DNA of 64,000 nucleotides from Kocuria palustris (GCF_007666205.1 NZ_VDOR01000010.1:1-64000), one strand, 5' to 3'. Shown: positions 33,081-43,195, counted from the first letter of the stretch. Numbers and translations: made by a program. The notes: a model not told the origin generated them from the letters alone.

Positions 33081-35210
33081 TCAGAGGGTTCCGGTGACGG
33101 TCCGCCACATGAAGTCGTAGGACAGCGCATGCGAGCGGGCGGCCTGGCGATTGTCGCCGGCTCCGGCATGCCCGCCCTCGAGCGTCTCGTGGAACCAGAC
33201 GCGCTCATGGCCCTGCCGGCGCATGCGCTCGGCCATCTTGCGGGCCTGGACGGGCCCCACCCGGTCGTCGCTCGTGGCCGTCCAGAACAGCACGGGCGGG
33301 TACTGCCGGCCCGGCTCCACCAGGTGGTAGGGGGAGAAGGTGCGCAGGAACTCCCACTGCTGCGGGTCGTCCGGGTCGCCGTACTCCGCGATCCACGACG
33401 TCCCCGCCGAGAGCCGGGTGTAGCGGCGCATGTCCAGCAGCGGCACGCCGCACGAGATCCCCGCGAAGAGCTCCGGATAGGTCGTGAGCACGTTGCCCAC
33501 GAGCAGACCGCCGTTCGAGCCGCCCGCGCAGGCCAGCGTGGAGGGGGAGCTCACCCCGCGCTCGTGCAGGTCCCGGGCCACGGCGGCGAAGTCCTCGTAG
33601 GCGCGGTGACGCTGCGACTGCAGGGCCGCCCGGTGCCACGACGGCCCGTACTCGCCCCCGCCGCGGATGTTGGCGATGACGTGGACGCCCGTTCGCCCGG
33701 GGGCCGCGGCGTCGTCGGAGCCGGAGGCCTCGACGGTCCGGGTCAGCCACGACCGGCCGATCACCCCGGAGTAGCCCGGGGTGCGCGAGACCTCGAAGCC
33801 GCCGTAGCCGGAGAGCAGGGTGGGATTGCGCCCGTCGAGCGGCAGATCAGCGGGGCCGACCTGGTAGTAGGGGATCCGCGTGCCGTCGGCGGAGACCGCC
33901 CAGTGCTGCTCGACGCTCAGCCCGGAGGCGTCGAAGAACGACGGCGCCTGCTTGACCGGCTCGGGCAGCGACTGCTCGAGCGTCCCGCGCATGATCGTGG
34001 TGGGCGTGAGGAAGCCGCTCGTGGAGAGCCAGACGTCATCGCCCGCCTGGGGATCCTCGTCGTCGACCGCCCAGACCGCGGTGGAGCGATGCCTGCCCGC
34101 GCCCTCCATGGGCTCGGCGCGCCAGGTGCCGGGCTCGAGCGTGCGGATCTCGGAGGAGACGTCCGAGAGCAGCTGCAGCACCAGGTGGGAGGCCGTCCAG
34201 GACCAGCCCTGCAGGCTGGTGCGCTCGTCGGGGGCGAAGACGGCGGTCAGCTCGCGCTCGCCGTCCAGGAACCGATCGAGCTCGGCGACGAGCAGAGTGC
34301 CGGGTTCGTACTCGGCCCCCTCGTGCACCCAGGGCTCCTGCGGGCGCAGCAGCAGCCACTGCCGGTGGATGTCGACCTCGACCGTCTCGGGCACGTCGAT
34401 GGGCACGGGGCCGCCGTCGACCGCCTCGTCGAACAGGTAGGTCACGGAGCGGAAGAAGTCGATCGCATCCACGGCCAGGGTGCGCTCGAAGCCCGGCGTG
34501 TGATCGCGCCCCGCCCACGCCTGGATGTGATCGAGCGGCACCTCGAAGAGGATCGGGGCCTCGGCCAGGGCCTGCCCGCGCGAGAGGCGCCGGACCTGGG
34601 CGGGGTACGACGACGTCGTGAGCGATCCGGTCCCGGTGTCGGTGCCGACGAGCAGGGTGTCCGCGTCCAGCCACGAGACGGAGGTCTTGGCGGCCGGGAG
34701 GTCGAAGCCGCCCTCGTCCTCGGGCACGAAGCGGCGCTGGAGCAGGTCGAACTCGCGGTACCGGCGGGCGTCGCCGCCGTCGGGCGACAGGCCGATGAGC
34801 AGCCGCCGCCACTGCCCGTCGGTGTACCGGGGGCGCAGCATCCGCGCGCCGCCCCAGACCCACGGGACGGCCTCGGCCTCGGCCAGCACATCGAGGTCCA
34901 GGATCACGTCCCAGCGGGGCTCGTCGCTGATCCAGGACTCCCACGTGGTGCGGCGGAACAGCCCGCGGGGGTGCTCGGCATCGCGCCAGAAGCCGTAGTA
35001 GTGGTCGCCGTGCTTGGAGACCATGGGGATCTTGTCGTCCGAGTCCATGACCTCCAGGGCCGCCGCCTCGAGCCGCTCCAGCTGCGGGGTCAGCAGCAGG
35101 GCCTCGCTGCGCTCGTTCTCCCGCTGCACCCACTCGAGGGCGCGCTCGCCGTGGATCTCCTCGAGCCACAGCAGGTCGTCGGTCGGTTCGGCGGACGGGT
35201 CGTGAGTCAT
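33081..35210 (-). CDS. prolyl oligopeptidase family serine peptidase (S9)
   Basis: 709 residues: N-terminal seven-bladed propeller (about 1-430) and C-terminal alpha/beta hydrolase. Catalytic Ser in GGSNGG (Ser565), Asp in TSDDRVGP, His in LEGGHAGAG. No signal peptide, so it is cytosolic and cleaves short proline-containing peptides, as expected of S9A enzymes. Start 35210 (MTHDPSAEP) has GGTGGGG upstream. It could process peptides brought in by the POT transporter about 9 kb away, but no operon link exists. Confidence 0.88.
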   Translation of the reverse strand: MTHDPSAEPTDDLLWLEEIHGERALEWVQRENERSEALLLTPQLERLEAAALEVMDSDDKIPMVSKHGDHYYGFWRDAEHPRGLFRRTTWESWISDEPRWDVILDLDVLAEAEAVPWVWGGARMLRPRYTDGQWRRLLIGLSPDGGDARRYREFDLLQRRFVPEDEGGFDLPAAKTSVSWLDADTLLVGTDTGTGSLTTSSYPAQVRRLSRGQALAEAPILFEVPLDHIQAWAGRDHTPGFERTLAVDAIDFFRSVTYLFDEAVDGGPVPIDVPETVEVDIHRQWLLLRPQEPWVHEGAEYEPGTLLVAELDRFLDGERELTAVFAPDERTSLQGWSWTASHLVLQLLSDVSSEIRTLEPGTWRAEPMEGAGRHRSTAVWAVDDEDPQAGDDVWLSTSGFLTPTTIMRGTLEQSLPEPVKQAPSFFDASGLSVEQHWAVSADGTRIPYYQVGPADLPLDGRNPTLLSGYGGFEVSRTPGYSGVIGRSWLTRTVEASGSDDAAAPGRTGVHVIANIRGGGEYGPSWHRAALQSQRHRAYEDFAAVARDLHERGVSSPSTLACAGGSNGGLLVGNVLTTYPELFAGISCGVPLLDMRRYTRLSAGTSWIAEYGDPDDPQQWEFLRTFSPYHLVEPGRQYPPVLFWTATSDDRVGPVQARKMAERMRRQGHERVWFHETLEGGHAGAGDNRQAARSHALSYDFMWRTVTGTL

Positions 35211-35338
35211 GGTCCCCACCCTAGGGGCGCATGGGCAGGGCAGGCCCAGCACCGGCCCGACCCAGCCCCGGCCCCGTGCCCACCGGGCAGCAGCGCCCTC
35301 ATGCCGAGGCCTGCCCGCTCAGTTCCTATGCTGGGAGC

Positions 35339-37429
35339 ATGACCGCTGAGCCCCCGACGACCGAGTTCCCCCATGACGAGCCCCGTTCCCGGCCCGTGCC
35401 CCGGGTGGTCATCGTGGGCTGCGGGCCGCGGGGCCTCTCGGCGCTCGAACGGCTCGTGGCCCGCGCCGCCGCCTCGGGCCGGCGCGTGAAGATCGATGTG
35501 GTGGATCCGTTCCCGCCCGGGTCGGGGCACGTGTGGCGCACCCGGCAGTCGCCGCGCTTCCTGATGAACACCCCCTCGCTGTTCCCCACGGTGATCGCGG
35601 CCGACGGCGCGCTGGAGGTCCCCCCGCTCGAGCCGCTGCGAGGGATGAGCTTCGATGCGTGGCGCCAGGCCGTCGCCGCGCAGGAGCCGGCGGTCGAGCT
35701 GGACGAGCAGAACCGCGCCGCGCTGGAGGAGCTGGGCGCGGCGGACTTCCCGCCCCGCAGGCTCTACGGCGCCTACCTGGAGTGGGTCTTCCGCTCTCTG
35801 GTCGAACGGGCCCCGGCGGCGGTCGAGCTGCGGGTGCACCGCGACGAGGCGGTGGCCGCGCGCAGGGTCGAGTCGGGGCGGCATCGCTATGCCGTGGAGA
35901 TCGGGGGACAGCAGGAGCTGCTCGCCGATCACATCGTGCTGGCGCTGGGGCACCTGGACGCCCAGCTCAACAGGGGCCAGAAGGAGCTCGTGGACGCGGC
36001 GGCCCAGCACGGCCTGGACTACCGCCCGCCGATCGTCCCGGCGGACGGGCACTGGGAGTCGCTGCCGGCAGGGGACGCGGTGCTCGTGCGGGGCATGGGC
36101 CTGAACTTCCACGACGTGCTGGCCGAGGTGACCGAGGGCCGGGGCGGCAGCTTCGCCCCGGCCGACGACGGCACCGGCCGGCTCGTCTACCGCCCGTCGG
36201 GCCGGGAGCCGTTCGTGGTCGCGGGCTCCCGCCGCGGGACCCCGTACCGCGCCAAGCCCGACATCGACAGCTACTACGCCCGCAGCCTGCAGCACCGCTT
36301 CCTGACCCCCGCGACGATCGAGCAGCTGCGGGGCAGGGGGCCGCTGTCCTTCGAGCGCGTGCTGCTGCCGCTCGTGCTGCGCGATGCCCACCGCACCTAC
36401 TACCGCACCTATGCGCGTGTGCACCCCGAGCGCCTGGAGCTCCCGGCCGATGACTTCCTGGCCGAGCTCGACCGGGCCCTCGGGATCCCCGACGACGCCG
36501 AGGCCGCATCGGCCGAGGCCGACCCCGCTGCCCGGGCCGCCCGCCGCGGAGCGGAGCGCGAATGGGCCGAGGACTCGACCGAGCGCCTGGCCGAGGACAC
36601 CGCCGAGGGCCTGCCCTGGGAGGTGCGCCTCGAGCGGCTCGTGCAGACGGCCGTGCCCGCCGCCGACCGCTTCGACCCCGTGCGCTCGGCCAAGCCGTTC
36701 CGCGGCGAGCACTTCGGCTCCCACGAGGAGTACGCCGCGGCCGTGGTGCACCTGCTGGACCGGGATGCAGCGGGCTCGGCCCGCGGGGAGGACGACCCGG
36801 CCAAGATGGCGTTCTCCTCGCTGAACTGGTCCCGCACCCTGCTCAAGCAGATCATCGCCGAGGTCGGGCTGACCGATGCCTCGTGGCACGACGACCTGCT
36901 GCGCACCTTCGCCCCGCTGGCCGAGGGCCTGAGCTCCGGGCCGCCGTCCCTGCGGATCCGCCAGCTGGCGGCCCTGGCCCGCGCCGGGGTCGTGCGCTTC
37001 CTGGGCCCGGACCCGGTGTTCCGGGTGGACGAGGAGCGCGGCTGCTTCGAGGCCAGCTCCCCGTGGGTGGCCGCCGAGCCGTTCCGCTCCCGGGTGATGC
37101 TCGAGGCGATGTCCCCGCCCAACGAGGTCCGGCGCAACATCTCGCCCCTGCTGCAGTCCATGCACGATGCCGGGATCCTGCGCTCCAAGCCGATGGACAC
37201 CCGGGACGGGGCGGCGCGGTTCCCCGGGGCCGGGCTGGACGTCTCCGCGATCCCGTACCGCACCGTGGGCACGGACGATCGGGTCCAGGACGGCGTGTGG
37301 GTGCTGGGCCTGCAGCTGACCTCGGTCCAGTGGGGCACCGCGATCGCCGCCGAGGCCGACGCCCCCGCCGAGCTCGGCGCCCGCACCCTGGCCGACGCCG
37401 ACCGGGCGGCCGAGCAGATCCTGGGGTGA
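35339..37429 (+). CDS. FAD/NAD(P)-binding protein
   Basis: 696 residues. VVIVGCGPRGLSALERL near residue 22-38 is a dinucleotide-binding motif of the NAD_binding_9 type, followed by FLMNTPSLFPTV and a long C-terminal part (ISPLLQSMHDAGILRSKP) shared with a family of large FAD/NAD(P)-binding proteins of unknown reaction. An acidic Ala-rich stretch at about 385-420 is probably a surface loop. ATG 35339 lies just after GGGAG, closer than ideal. Divergent from the peptidase gene. Function not known beyond probable oxidoreductase. Confidence 0.75.
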   Translation: MTAEPPTTEFPHDEPRSRPVPRVVIVGCGPRGLSALERLVARAAASGRRVKIDVVDPFPPGSGHVWRTRQSPRFLMNTPSLFPTVIAADGALEVPPLEPLRGMSFDAWRQAVAAQEPAVELDEQNRAALEELGAADFPPRRLYGAYLEWVFRSLVERAPAAVELRVHRDEAVAARRVESGRHRYAVEIGGQQELLADHIVLALGHLDAQLNRGQKELVDAAAQHGLDYRPPIVPADGHWESLPAGDAVLVRGMGLNFHDVLAEVTEGRGGSFAPADDGTGRLVYRPSGREPFVVAGSRRGTPYRAKPDIDSYYARSLQHRFLTPATIEQLRGRGPLSFERVLLPLVLRDAHRTYYRTYARVHPERLELPADDFLAELDRALGIPDDAEAASAEADPAARAARRGAEREWAEDSTERLAEDTAEGLPWEVRLERLVQTAVPAADRFDPVRSAKPFRGEHFGSHEEYAAAVVHLLDRDAAGSARGEDDPAKMAFSSLNWSRTLLKQIIAEVGLTDASWHDDLLRTFAPLAEGLSSGPPSLRIRQLAALARAGVVRFLGPDPVFRVDEERGCFEASSPWVAAEPFRSRVMLEAMSPPNEVRRNISPLLQSMHDAGILRSKPMDTRDGAARFPGAGLDVSAIPYRTVGTDDRVQDGVWVLGLQLTSVQWGTAIAAEADAPAELGARTLADADRAAEQILG

Positions 37430-37475
37430 GCGCGCGGCTCCTGGGCCCCGGAGCCGCGGGCTCGAGGGCATGAGG

Positions 37476-37514
37476 CAGGGCCCCTGCCCGAGCGGTGCTC
37501 GGGCAGGGGCCCTG
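37476..37514. terminator. bidirectional terminator, 18-bp perfect stem
   Basis: Perfect inverted repeat 37476-37493 with 37497-37514 and a 3-base GGT loop, between the convergent FAD protein and nuclease genes. Confidence 0.85.
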
Positions 37515-37565
37515 TCGTCGTCAGCCGGTCAGCCGCCCCGGCCGCGTCCGCGGCTGCTCAGTGGC

Positions 37566-40280
37566 TCAGCGGCCGGTGCGGGTCTCGCGCTGCCCGCGGG
37601 TCCACTCGCGCAGGTCGCCGTCGGGCCGGGTTCGGTCCTGCTTGCGCTGCTCCGCGAGGTCGCGGCCGTGCCCGAAGGGGGGCCGGTCGCCCGGCTCGTC
37701 CGAGGGCTCCGGAGTCGGCTCCGGCGAGGGCTCCTGACCCGGATCGTCAGCTCGGGCGATGCCGACGAGCGCCGGGTTGTGGTCCGAGGCCCGGAACTGG
37801 TCCGGGGCGTAGAGGTCCACGACGTTGTGGTTCGCGCGCGAGTACTCCATGCCGATCGACTCGTTCGCGTTGATCTCCCAGATGTCCGAGCCGGTCACGG
37901 CCTCGGCCGCGGCGGGGGAGGCCAGCACGTGGTCCAGGGAGCCTGACTGCCCGTCGAAGGAGTACGAGTGCTGGCCCTCGGGGGCGAGGTTCACGTAGCC
38001 GTCGGAGTAGAGCCCGAGCATCGGGTCCTCGTGCGTGTACGAGTTGAAGTCGCCGGTCAGGAACAGCCGATCGGTGCCGGCGTCCTGCGCGAACTGCTCC
38101 GCGAAGCCCTGCATGGACTCGGCCTGCCGGGTGCGGTCGCCGTTCCAGGCGCCCTGGCCGGTGTCGGCGTTGTCGCCCGTGCCGCCGCCGCCCTTGGACT
38201 TGAAGTGGTTCACGACGACCGCGAAGTCGTCGGCCTCCGTCCCGCCCACGGGGCGGAAGGCCTGGGCCAGCGGCTCGCGGGCATTCGCGAACGCCGACTC
38301 GTCGTCGTGGATCGCGGACTCCCCGACGGTCTCGACCTCGGCCGGCTGGTAGATGAACCCGGTGCGGATCACGTCCTCGTCGGCGGGGATCTCGTCCGGG
38401 GAGGGGACGTAGGCCCACTTCTCGGTGCCGGCCGCGGCGTTGAGCGCGTCCACCAGGGCGGAGAGGGCCTGATCGCGGTCCTTGCCGAAGGCGGCGGAGT
38501 TCTCGATCTCCTCGAGCGAGACGACCGAGGAGTCCAGCCCGTTGATCGCGGCGACGATCTTGGCCTCCTGCTGCTCGAAGGAGTCCTGGTCATAGGCCCC
38601 GCGCACGTCGCAGTAGTCGGCGGTCGTGGGATCGCCGTCGCGGTCGACGTAGGCATCGCACCCCGCTTCGTCCTCGCCCAGCGAGGTGAAGTAGTTCAGC
38701 ACGTTGAAGGTCCCCAGCGTGTAGTCGCCGCCGACCTCGGCCGGCGCGGCGAACTCGGGCCGGTCGTTCTCGAACAGGGCCGGGACGGCCGCGGGCCTGT
38801 CGCCGGTGACCTGCTCGAGCGGCTGGAAGCGCCAGGAGTCGAAGCCGTAGCCCAGGATCACCGGCTGGTCGAAGCTCACGGACGAGCCCACCCGCACCGG
38901 ATTCTCCAGGGAGAGGTAGGGCAGGGGCTCGTCGCCGTAGCGGTCCAGATTGCCGTAGTTCCAGGTGGACCCGTCGTCGAGCAGGACGCCGCGGGCGGCG
39001 TTGTCGGCCTCGACCGCCGCGGCCTCGGCCGAGCCGTGCGGGGCGACGTCGGTCGGGGTCCGCAGCGGGCCCTCGCCGGCGGCCAGGCCGATCTCGCCGT
39101 AGCCGTTGAGCGCGTGGTTGTCCGAGACGGTGAACTCGCCGGCCGGCTGCAGGAGCATGCCCTCGAGGTCCTCGCGGGATCCTTCATCGGCGGGCCAGGC
39201 GACCTCCGCGGGCTTGACGGCCTCGGCCGGCTCGGACAGCACCTCGATCCCCTCTGCGGGCACCGAGATCTGGGTCTGGCCGTAGTACTCGTCCGCCGTG
39301 CCGGTGACCTGCACGTGGTCGCCGATCTGCGCTGCGTCCAGCGCATCCGGGGCGTAGACGAAGATCCCGTGCGAGGCGCTGTGGTCCTCGCCCAGGTCGC
39401 CGCCCGTGCCCTCGGTCTGGATCTGGTAGCCGTCGAGGCCGCCGGTCGAGTAGGCGGCGGTCACCACGCCGCGGGTCGTGACGCGCTGATCGGCATAGGG
39501 CGTCGTGTCGCCCTCGCCCTGGATCCGCGCGATCGGCAGCTCCTGCGCCGGGCCCTCCGGCTCCGGCTCCGGCTCGGGCTCGGGCTCGGGGGCGGGGACC
39601 TCGGTCCCGTCTCCCGTCTGAGGGGTGACCTGGCCCGACAGGGAGAAGTCGGCCGAGTTGTCGTCGGTGTCCGCGCCCTCGGCGCGGTTCAGGGAGCGGG
39701 GGTCCGCGTTCGAGTCCGGGCCGGCCGCCGCGGCGGTCTCGAAGGTGTTCGACGAGCCGTAGCCCAGCACATCCACGACGGACTCCGCGCCGGGCGTGCC
39801 CTCCGTGATCGATCCGGCGGGCAGGGACAGCGGCGCGGAGCCGTCGGAGAGCACCAGGGTGCCGCGGGTTCCCGACGGGTTCAGGCTGCCGCCGGCCGTG
39901 ACGTCGCCGGCGGGCAGCGGGGCCCCGTCGGTGCCGTTGGAGCCGCCGGTGACCAGGAAGTGCTCGCCGGGTCCGATCGTGCCGGACAGCGGCGCGGTGC
40001 TGGAGGAGCCCGCCGTGCCGGTGGCCGAGCGGTACTGCAGGCTCCATCCGTCGAGGCTGATCGGGGCGTCGGTGGGGTTGTAGAGCTCCACGAACTTGTG
40101 GGTGAAGGAGGCGCCCGAGGACCCGCCGTTGACGTAGGCCTCGTTGATCACCACGTCGTCGCCGGCCGGGGCCGCCGTGGCCGGGGCGAGGGAGCTCAGA
40201 CCCAGGGGGAGGGACAGCAGCGCGGCCGCGGGCAGGGCGGCGAAGCGGGAACGGCGGGCGGGGGAGTTCTGCGCGGTCAT
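37566..40280 (-). CDS. secreted ExeM/NucH family endonuclease
   Basis: 904 residues. Signal peptide 1-37 (cleaved near ATAAPAG), lamin-tail domain at about 40-150, Pro-Glu spacer (PEPEPEPEP near 226-242), OB-fold region about 250-350, then an endonuclease/exonuclease/phosphatase domain from about 520 (TLGTFNVLNYF) to 841 (ASDHNPALVG), with SLEEIEN, LTGDFNSYTHEDP and SLDHVLAS active-site motifs. ExeM/NucH enzymes digest extracellular DNA. The C-terminal tail is Pro/Glu and charge rich with no LPxTG anchor. Start 40280 has AAAGG upstream. Lies 131 bp after the SLH nucleotidase gene on the same strand. Confidence 0.87.
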   Translation of the reverse strand: MTAQNSPARRSRFAALPAAALLSLPLGLSSLAPATAAPAGDDVVINEAYVNGGSSGASFTHKFVELYNPTDAPISLDGWSLQYRSATGTAGSSSTAPLSGTIGPGEHFLVTGGSNGTDGAPLPAGDVTAGGSLNPSGTRGTLVLSDGSAPLSLPAGSITEGTPGAESVVDVLGYGSSNTFETAAAAGPDSNADPRSLNRAEGADTDDNSADFSLSGQVTPQTGDGTEVPAPEPEPEPEPEPEGPAQELPIARIQGEGDTTPYADQRVTTRGVVTAAYSTGGLDGYQIQTEGTGGDLGEDHSASHGIFVYAPDALDAAQIGDHVQVTGTADEYYGQTQISVPAEGIEVLSEPAEAVKPAEVAWPADEGSREDLEGMLLQPAGEFTVSDNHALNGYGEIGLAAGEGPLRTPTDVAPHGSAEAAAVEADNAARGVLLDDGSTWNYGNLDRYGDEPLPYLSLENPVRVGSSVSFDQPVILGYGFDSWRFQPLEQVTGDRPAAVPALFENDRPEFAAPAEVGGDYTLGTFNVLNYFTSLGEDEAGCDAYVDRDGDPTTADYCDVRGAYDQDSFEQQEAKIVAAINGLDSSVVSLEEIENSAAFGKDRDQALSALVDALNAAAGTEKWAYVPSPDEIPADEDVIRTGFIYQPAEVETVGESAIHDDESAFANAREPLAQAFRPVGGTEADDFAVVVNHFKSKGGGGTGDNADTGQGAWNGDRTRQAESMQGFAEQFAQDAGTDRLFLTGDFNSYTHEDPMLGLYSDGYVNLAPEGQHSYSFDGQSGSLDHVLASPAAAEAVTGSDIWEINANESIGMEYSRANHNVVDLYAPDQFRASDHNPALVGIARADDPGQEPSPEPTPEPSDEPGDRPPFGHGRDLAEQRKQDRTRPDGDLREWTRGQRETRTGR

Positions 40281-40368
40281 ATCGGGATCCCTTTCGGAGC
40301 GGACGTCGGCGGGGCAGCGGGGGTGGCGGTGGGCGAGGGGCAGGCGCCGCGACGGCGCCGGGCGCGAG

Positions 40369-40403
40369 GCAGCCCGCCGGGCCGGGAGGCCGCGGCGGGC
40401 TGC
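40369..40403 (-). terminator. 11-bp hairpin between nucleotidase and nuclease genes
   Basis: GCAGCCCGCCG (40369-40379) pairs with CGGCGGGCTGC (40393-40403) nine bases past the nucleotidase stop. It suggests partial or full termination between the two genes. Confidence 0.6.
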
Positions 40404-40411
40404 GCGGGGGA

Positions 40412-43006
40412 TCAGCCCTCGAGGCCGAACTGCTGCGCGTAGCGGTGCAGGAAGGCCGCGGTCGCGTCGCGGTGGGTGCTCTCGAGCGGACGGTAGGTGC
40501 CGTCGGACCAGCCGGTGGACAGCCCGGAGTCCTTCATCCACGCCATGGCCGCGCCGTGCTGCTGGCCGGAGCTGACGTCCGTGAACGGCTGGGCGCTCGA
40601 GGGCTGGTACGACGGGACCTCGGCGAAGCGGTACATGAAGGCGGCCATCGCATCCCGGCGGATGTCCTCGGTCGGGCGGTAGGTGCCGTCGGACCAGCCG
40701 GTCGCGATGCCCTCCTGCTGCGCCCACACGATCGCGGTGTAGTGCGTGGAGTCCTCGTCGACGTCGGAGAACGGCGACTGCTCGGGCAGCTCGACCTCCG
40801 GCTCGCCGGCCAGGCGGTAGAGGAACGCGGCCATGGCATCGCGGTGGACGGCGTCGTGCGGGTGGAACTCCGCGACCTTGAGGGTCTCGTTGACCCAGCC
40901 GGTCGCGATGCCGCGGTCGGCCATCCACTGGATGTGCTCGGCGTGGGCCAGGCCCTCGGGGACGTCCACGAAGTCCGTGCGCCAGTCCTCGTCGGCCGCG
41001 CCGGGGCCGCCGGCGGCGAAGAGCTCGTCCGGCAGCCGCATCGTCGTCCCGGCGGGCCGGACCACCAGGAACGACGGCTCGCCCTGCAGATCCGCGGTCT
41101 GCACCTCGACGGTCGCCGCACCGCCCACCCGCCCGGACGCGGGATCCTGGACGGCGTCGCCCGAGACCTCGGCGGTCGCGACGACCTCGCCGTCCGCGGA
41201 GCCGCGGCGGATCTCCACGGTCTCGTTGGCCGGCGCCCCCAGCGAGGTCAGGTTCAGCTCGGAGAGCTCGAGCGTCGTCGTGCCGCCCTCGGCCGAGGAC
41301 CCGGTCACGTTGACCGCGCGGCGGTCGAACTGCGGGGCGATGGGGGCCGTCTGGGAGCTCATGTGCTGCTGGAAGGCCTCGCGGTCGATGCGGCCCGTGT
41401 CGACGGGATCGGAGCCGTCGGAGAAGGCCGTGAAGCCGTCGCCGCCCTCGAGCAGGAAGGACACCGAGCCGATGGTGTAGGTCGCCGCCGGATCCAGGGG
41501 CTCGCCGTCGACGGTCACCGACGTGATGCGCTCGCCGACGGGGCGGGACTCGTCCATCGTGTACTGCACGTTGTCGGAGAGCCCCAGGTGCAGGAACGCG
41601 CGCGAGGAGCCCTCGGGCTGCCACTGCTGCTCGAGCGCCTGCCGGAACTGGGCGCCGGTCAGCTCGACCGTGTTGAGGTTGTTGGCGAAGGGCAGGACAT
41701 TGTTGATCTCGGCCTCGGTGACCACGCCGTCGGCATCGCCGTCGATGACCTCGTCGGGGTCGTCCGCGTAGTGGAACTCGTTGCGCAGCCCGCCCGGGTT
41801 GATGACGCCGATGTCCACGCCGTGGGACCCGGCCAGCTCGGAGCGGATCGACTCGCCCACCAGGTTGCCCAGGGCCGATTCGTTCTGGCGGTCGTCGCGG
41901 GTCTGGCCGACGAACGCGGTGGTGATGTCGCCGGTGATCTGCCCGGCCGGGGTCGAGCCGATCTGCTCGGCCGCCCTCTCCGCCTCGGAGACCACGCCGG
42001 ACACGGCCGCGACGCGCGGGTGCTGCTGCGCGAGCTGATCGGGGGTCTGCCCGTCGATCAGCTCCTCGTAGGGGGTCACGCTCGAGACCACGTCGACGTC
42101 GTCGGCCTCCGGGTCGTAGGTGACCTCTACCTTGCCGAGGTTCGCCATGTACGACCCGGTCTGCAGATAGGCGCGGTCGTCGGTGCCGTCGCCGTCGACG
42201 TCCTCCGACACGTCGTACTCCGCGTGGGTGTCGCCGCCGAAGATCACGTCGACCTCCTGCGAGGTCTCCGTCCAGAAGCGATCCGCCTCCGCCGCGCTCT
42301 GGCTCGCGGAGCCGTCGTGGTAGGACGCGATGATCACGTCGGCCTCACCGGAGGCCGCGAGCTCCTGGGCGACCTCGTTCACCTCGGCCACCGGATCGGT
42401 GAACACGAGGCCCTCGGTGGCCGAGGGCGCCAGCTTGGACGGGGTGGCCTGGGTGACCGCGCCGATCACCGCGTAGGTCACGCCGTCGCGCTCGAACAGG
42501 TCGTAGGCGCCGCTGCCCTCGTGGCCCTCGCCCTCCATGAGCAGCGGCCCGGTCTCCGATCCTACGCGCACGTTGGCGGCCAGGTAGGGGAAGTCGGCGC
42601 GCTCGGCCACGCGGCCCGTGAGGTCGTCGCGGCCCTGGTCGAACTCGTGGTTGCCCACGGCCGAGGCGTCCAGCTCGAGGGCGTTGAGCATGTCCAGCGT
42701 CGGGTCGTCGTCCTGCGCGGCCGACGTGTACTGCGAGGCGCCGATGCTGTCCCCGCCGGAGAGCAGCAGGTCCTCGGGCCCGCGCTGCGACTCGATGGCC
42801 CCGGCGAAGCCCACGGGATCCTCGTCGAGCCGCCCGTGGAAGTCGTTGAAGTAGAGCAGATCCGTGGTGCTCGCGGCCGAGGCGACCGCCTCGGGCTGCG
42901 CCTCCTGCGCGTGGGCCGGGACGATGAACGACGTCGAGACCAGGACGCCGGCCGCGGCCACCGCAGCGGACAGGGACGACGGGCGAGGGTGCTTCAGGGG
43001 AGACAT
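40412..43006 (-). CDS. secreted 5'-nucleotidase with three SLH domains
   Basis: 864 residues. Signal peptide (about 1-30), metallophosphatase with NDFHGRL near 52, GGDSIG near 83, GNHEFD near 117 and GGDTHAEY near 257, then the 5'-nucleotidase C-terminal domain (GSVSFLLEGGDGFTAF). From about residue 672 there are three S-layer homology repeats (HxDAVHRDAMAAFLYRLA; DIRRDAMAAFMYRFA; STHRDATAAFLHRYA), which hold proteins to cell-wall polymers. It would release phosphate and nucleosides from nucleotides at the cell surface. ATG 43006 with GAAGG upstream. Followed by the secreted nuclease. Confidence 0.9.
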   Translation of the reverse strand: MSPLKHPRPSSLSAAVAAAGVLVSTSFIVPAHAQEAQPEAVASAASTTDLLYFNDFHGRLDEDPVGFAGAIESQRGPEDLLLSGGDSIGASQYTSAAQDDDPTLDMLNALELDASAVGNHEFDQGRDDLTGRVAERADFPYLAANVRVGSETGPLLMEGEGHEGSGAYDLFERDGVTYAVIGAVTQATPSKLAPSATEGLVFTDPVAEVNEVAQELAASGEADVIIASYHDGSASQSAAEADRFWTETSQEVDVIFGGDTHAEYDVSEDVDGDGTDDRAYLQTGSYMANLGKVEVTYDPEADDVDVVSSVTPYEELIDGQTPDQLAQQHPRVAAVSGVVSEAERAAEQIGSTPAGQITGDITTAFVGQTRDDRQNESALGNLVGESIRSELAGSHGVDIGVINPGGLRNEFHYADDPDEVIDGDADGVVTEAEINNVLPFANNLNTVELTGAQFRQALEQQWQPEGSSRAFLHLGLSDNVQYTMDESRPVGERITSVTVDGEPLDPAATYTIGSVSFLLEGGDGFTAFSDGSDPVDTGRIDREAFQQHMSSQTAPIAPQFDRRAVNVTGSSAEGGTTTLELSELNLTSLGAPANETVEIRRGSADGEVVATAEVSGDAVQDPASGRVGGAATVEVQTADLQGEPSFLVVRPAGTTMRLPDELFAAGGPGAADEDWRTDFVDVPEGLAHAEHIQWMADRGIATGWVNETLKVAEFHPHDAVHRDAMAAFLYRLAGEPEVELPEQSPFSDVDEDSTHYTAIVWAQQEGIATGWSDGTYRPTEDIRRDAMAAFMYRFAEVPSYQPSSAQPFTDVSSGQQHGAAMAWMKDSGLSTGWSDGTYRPLESTHRDATAAFLHRYAQQFGLEG

Positions 43007-43186
43007 GCGCGATCCTTCGGGCGGAGAGGTCGGCCCCGGCGCGGAATCCTCGACCTCCCGGAGCGGCGGACCGCTCCAGCGCACCATTCCTGGATGAACC
43101 CTGGGTTGCCGGTGAGTGCACGTTGAGAGCGTGTCCCGGGTGGTCCCAGTCACAGCGGTGTCTGGTATGGGAGTACTCTCTTCTCC

Positions 43187-43195
43187 TGTTCAACA
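43187..43195. promoter_or_regulatory. TGTTCAACA palindrome, candidate AsnC/Lrp operator
   Basis: TGTTCAACA with flanks CC and AT lies 48 bp before the first permease gene. The same core with identical flanks in inverted orientation occurs at 47299-47307 between the AsnC regulator and ocd. Confidence 0.5.

Noticed and set aside
39555-39600. Short repeat in the nuclease as a CRISPR or tandem repeat locus
   Set aside because: It simply encodes a Pro-Glu linker (PEPEPEPEP) common in secreted proteins.
37968-40442. 824-codon open frame antisense to the ExeM nuclease
   Set aside because: Repetitive Val/Gly/Arg composition; the minus strand carries signal peptide, lamin-tail and nuclease motifs.
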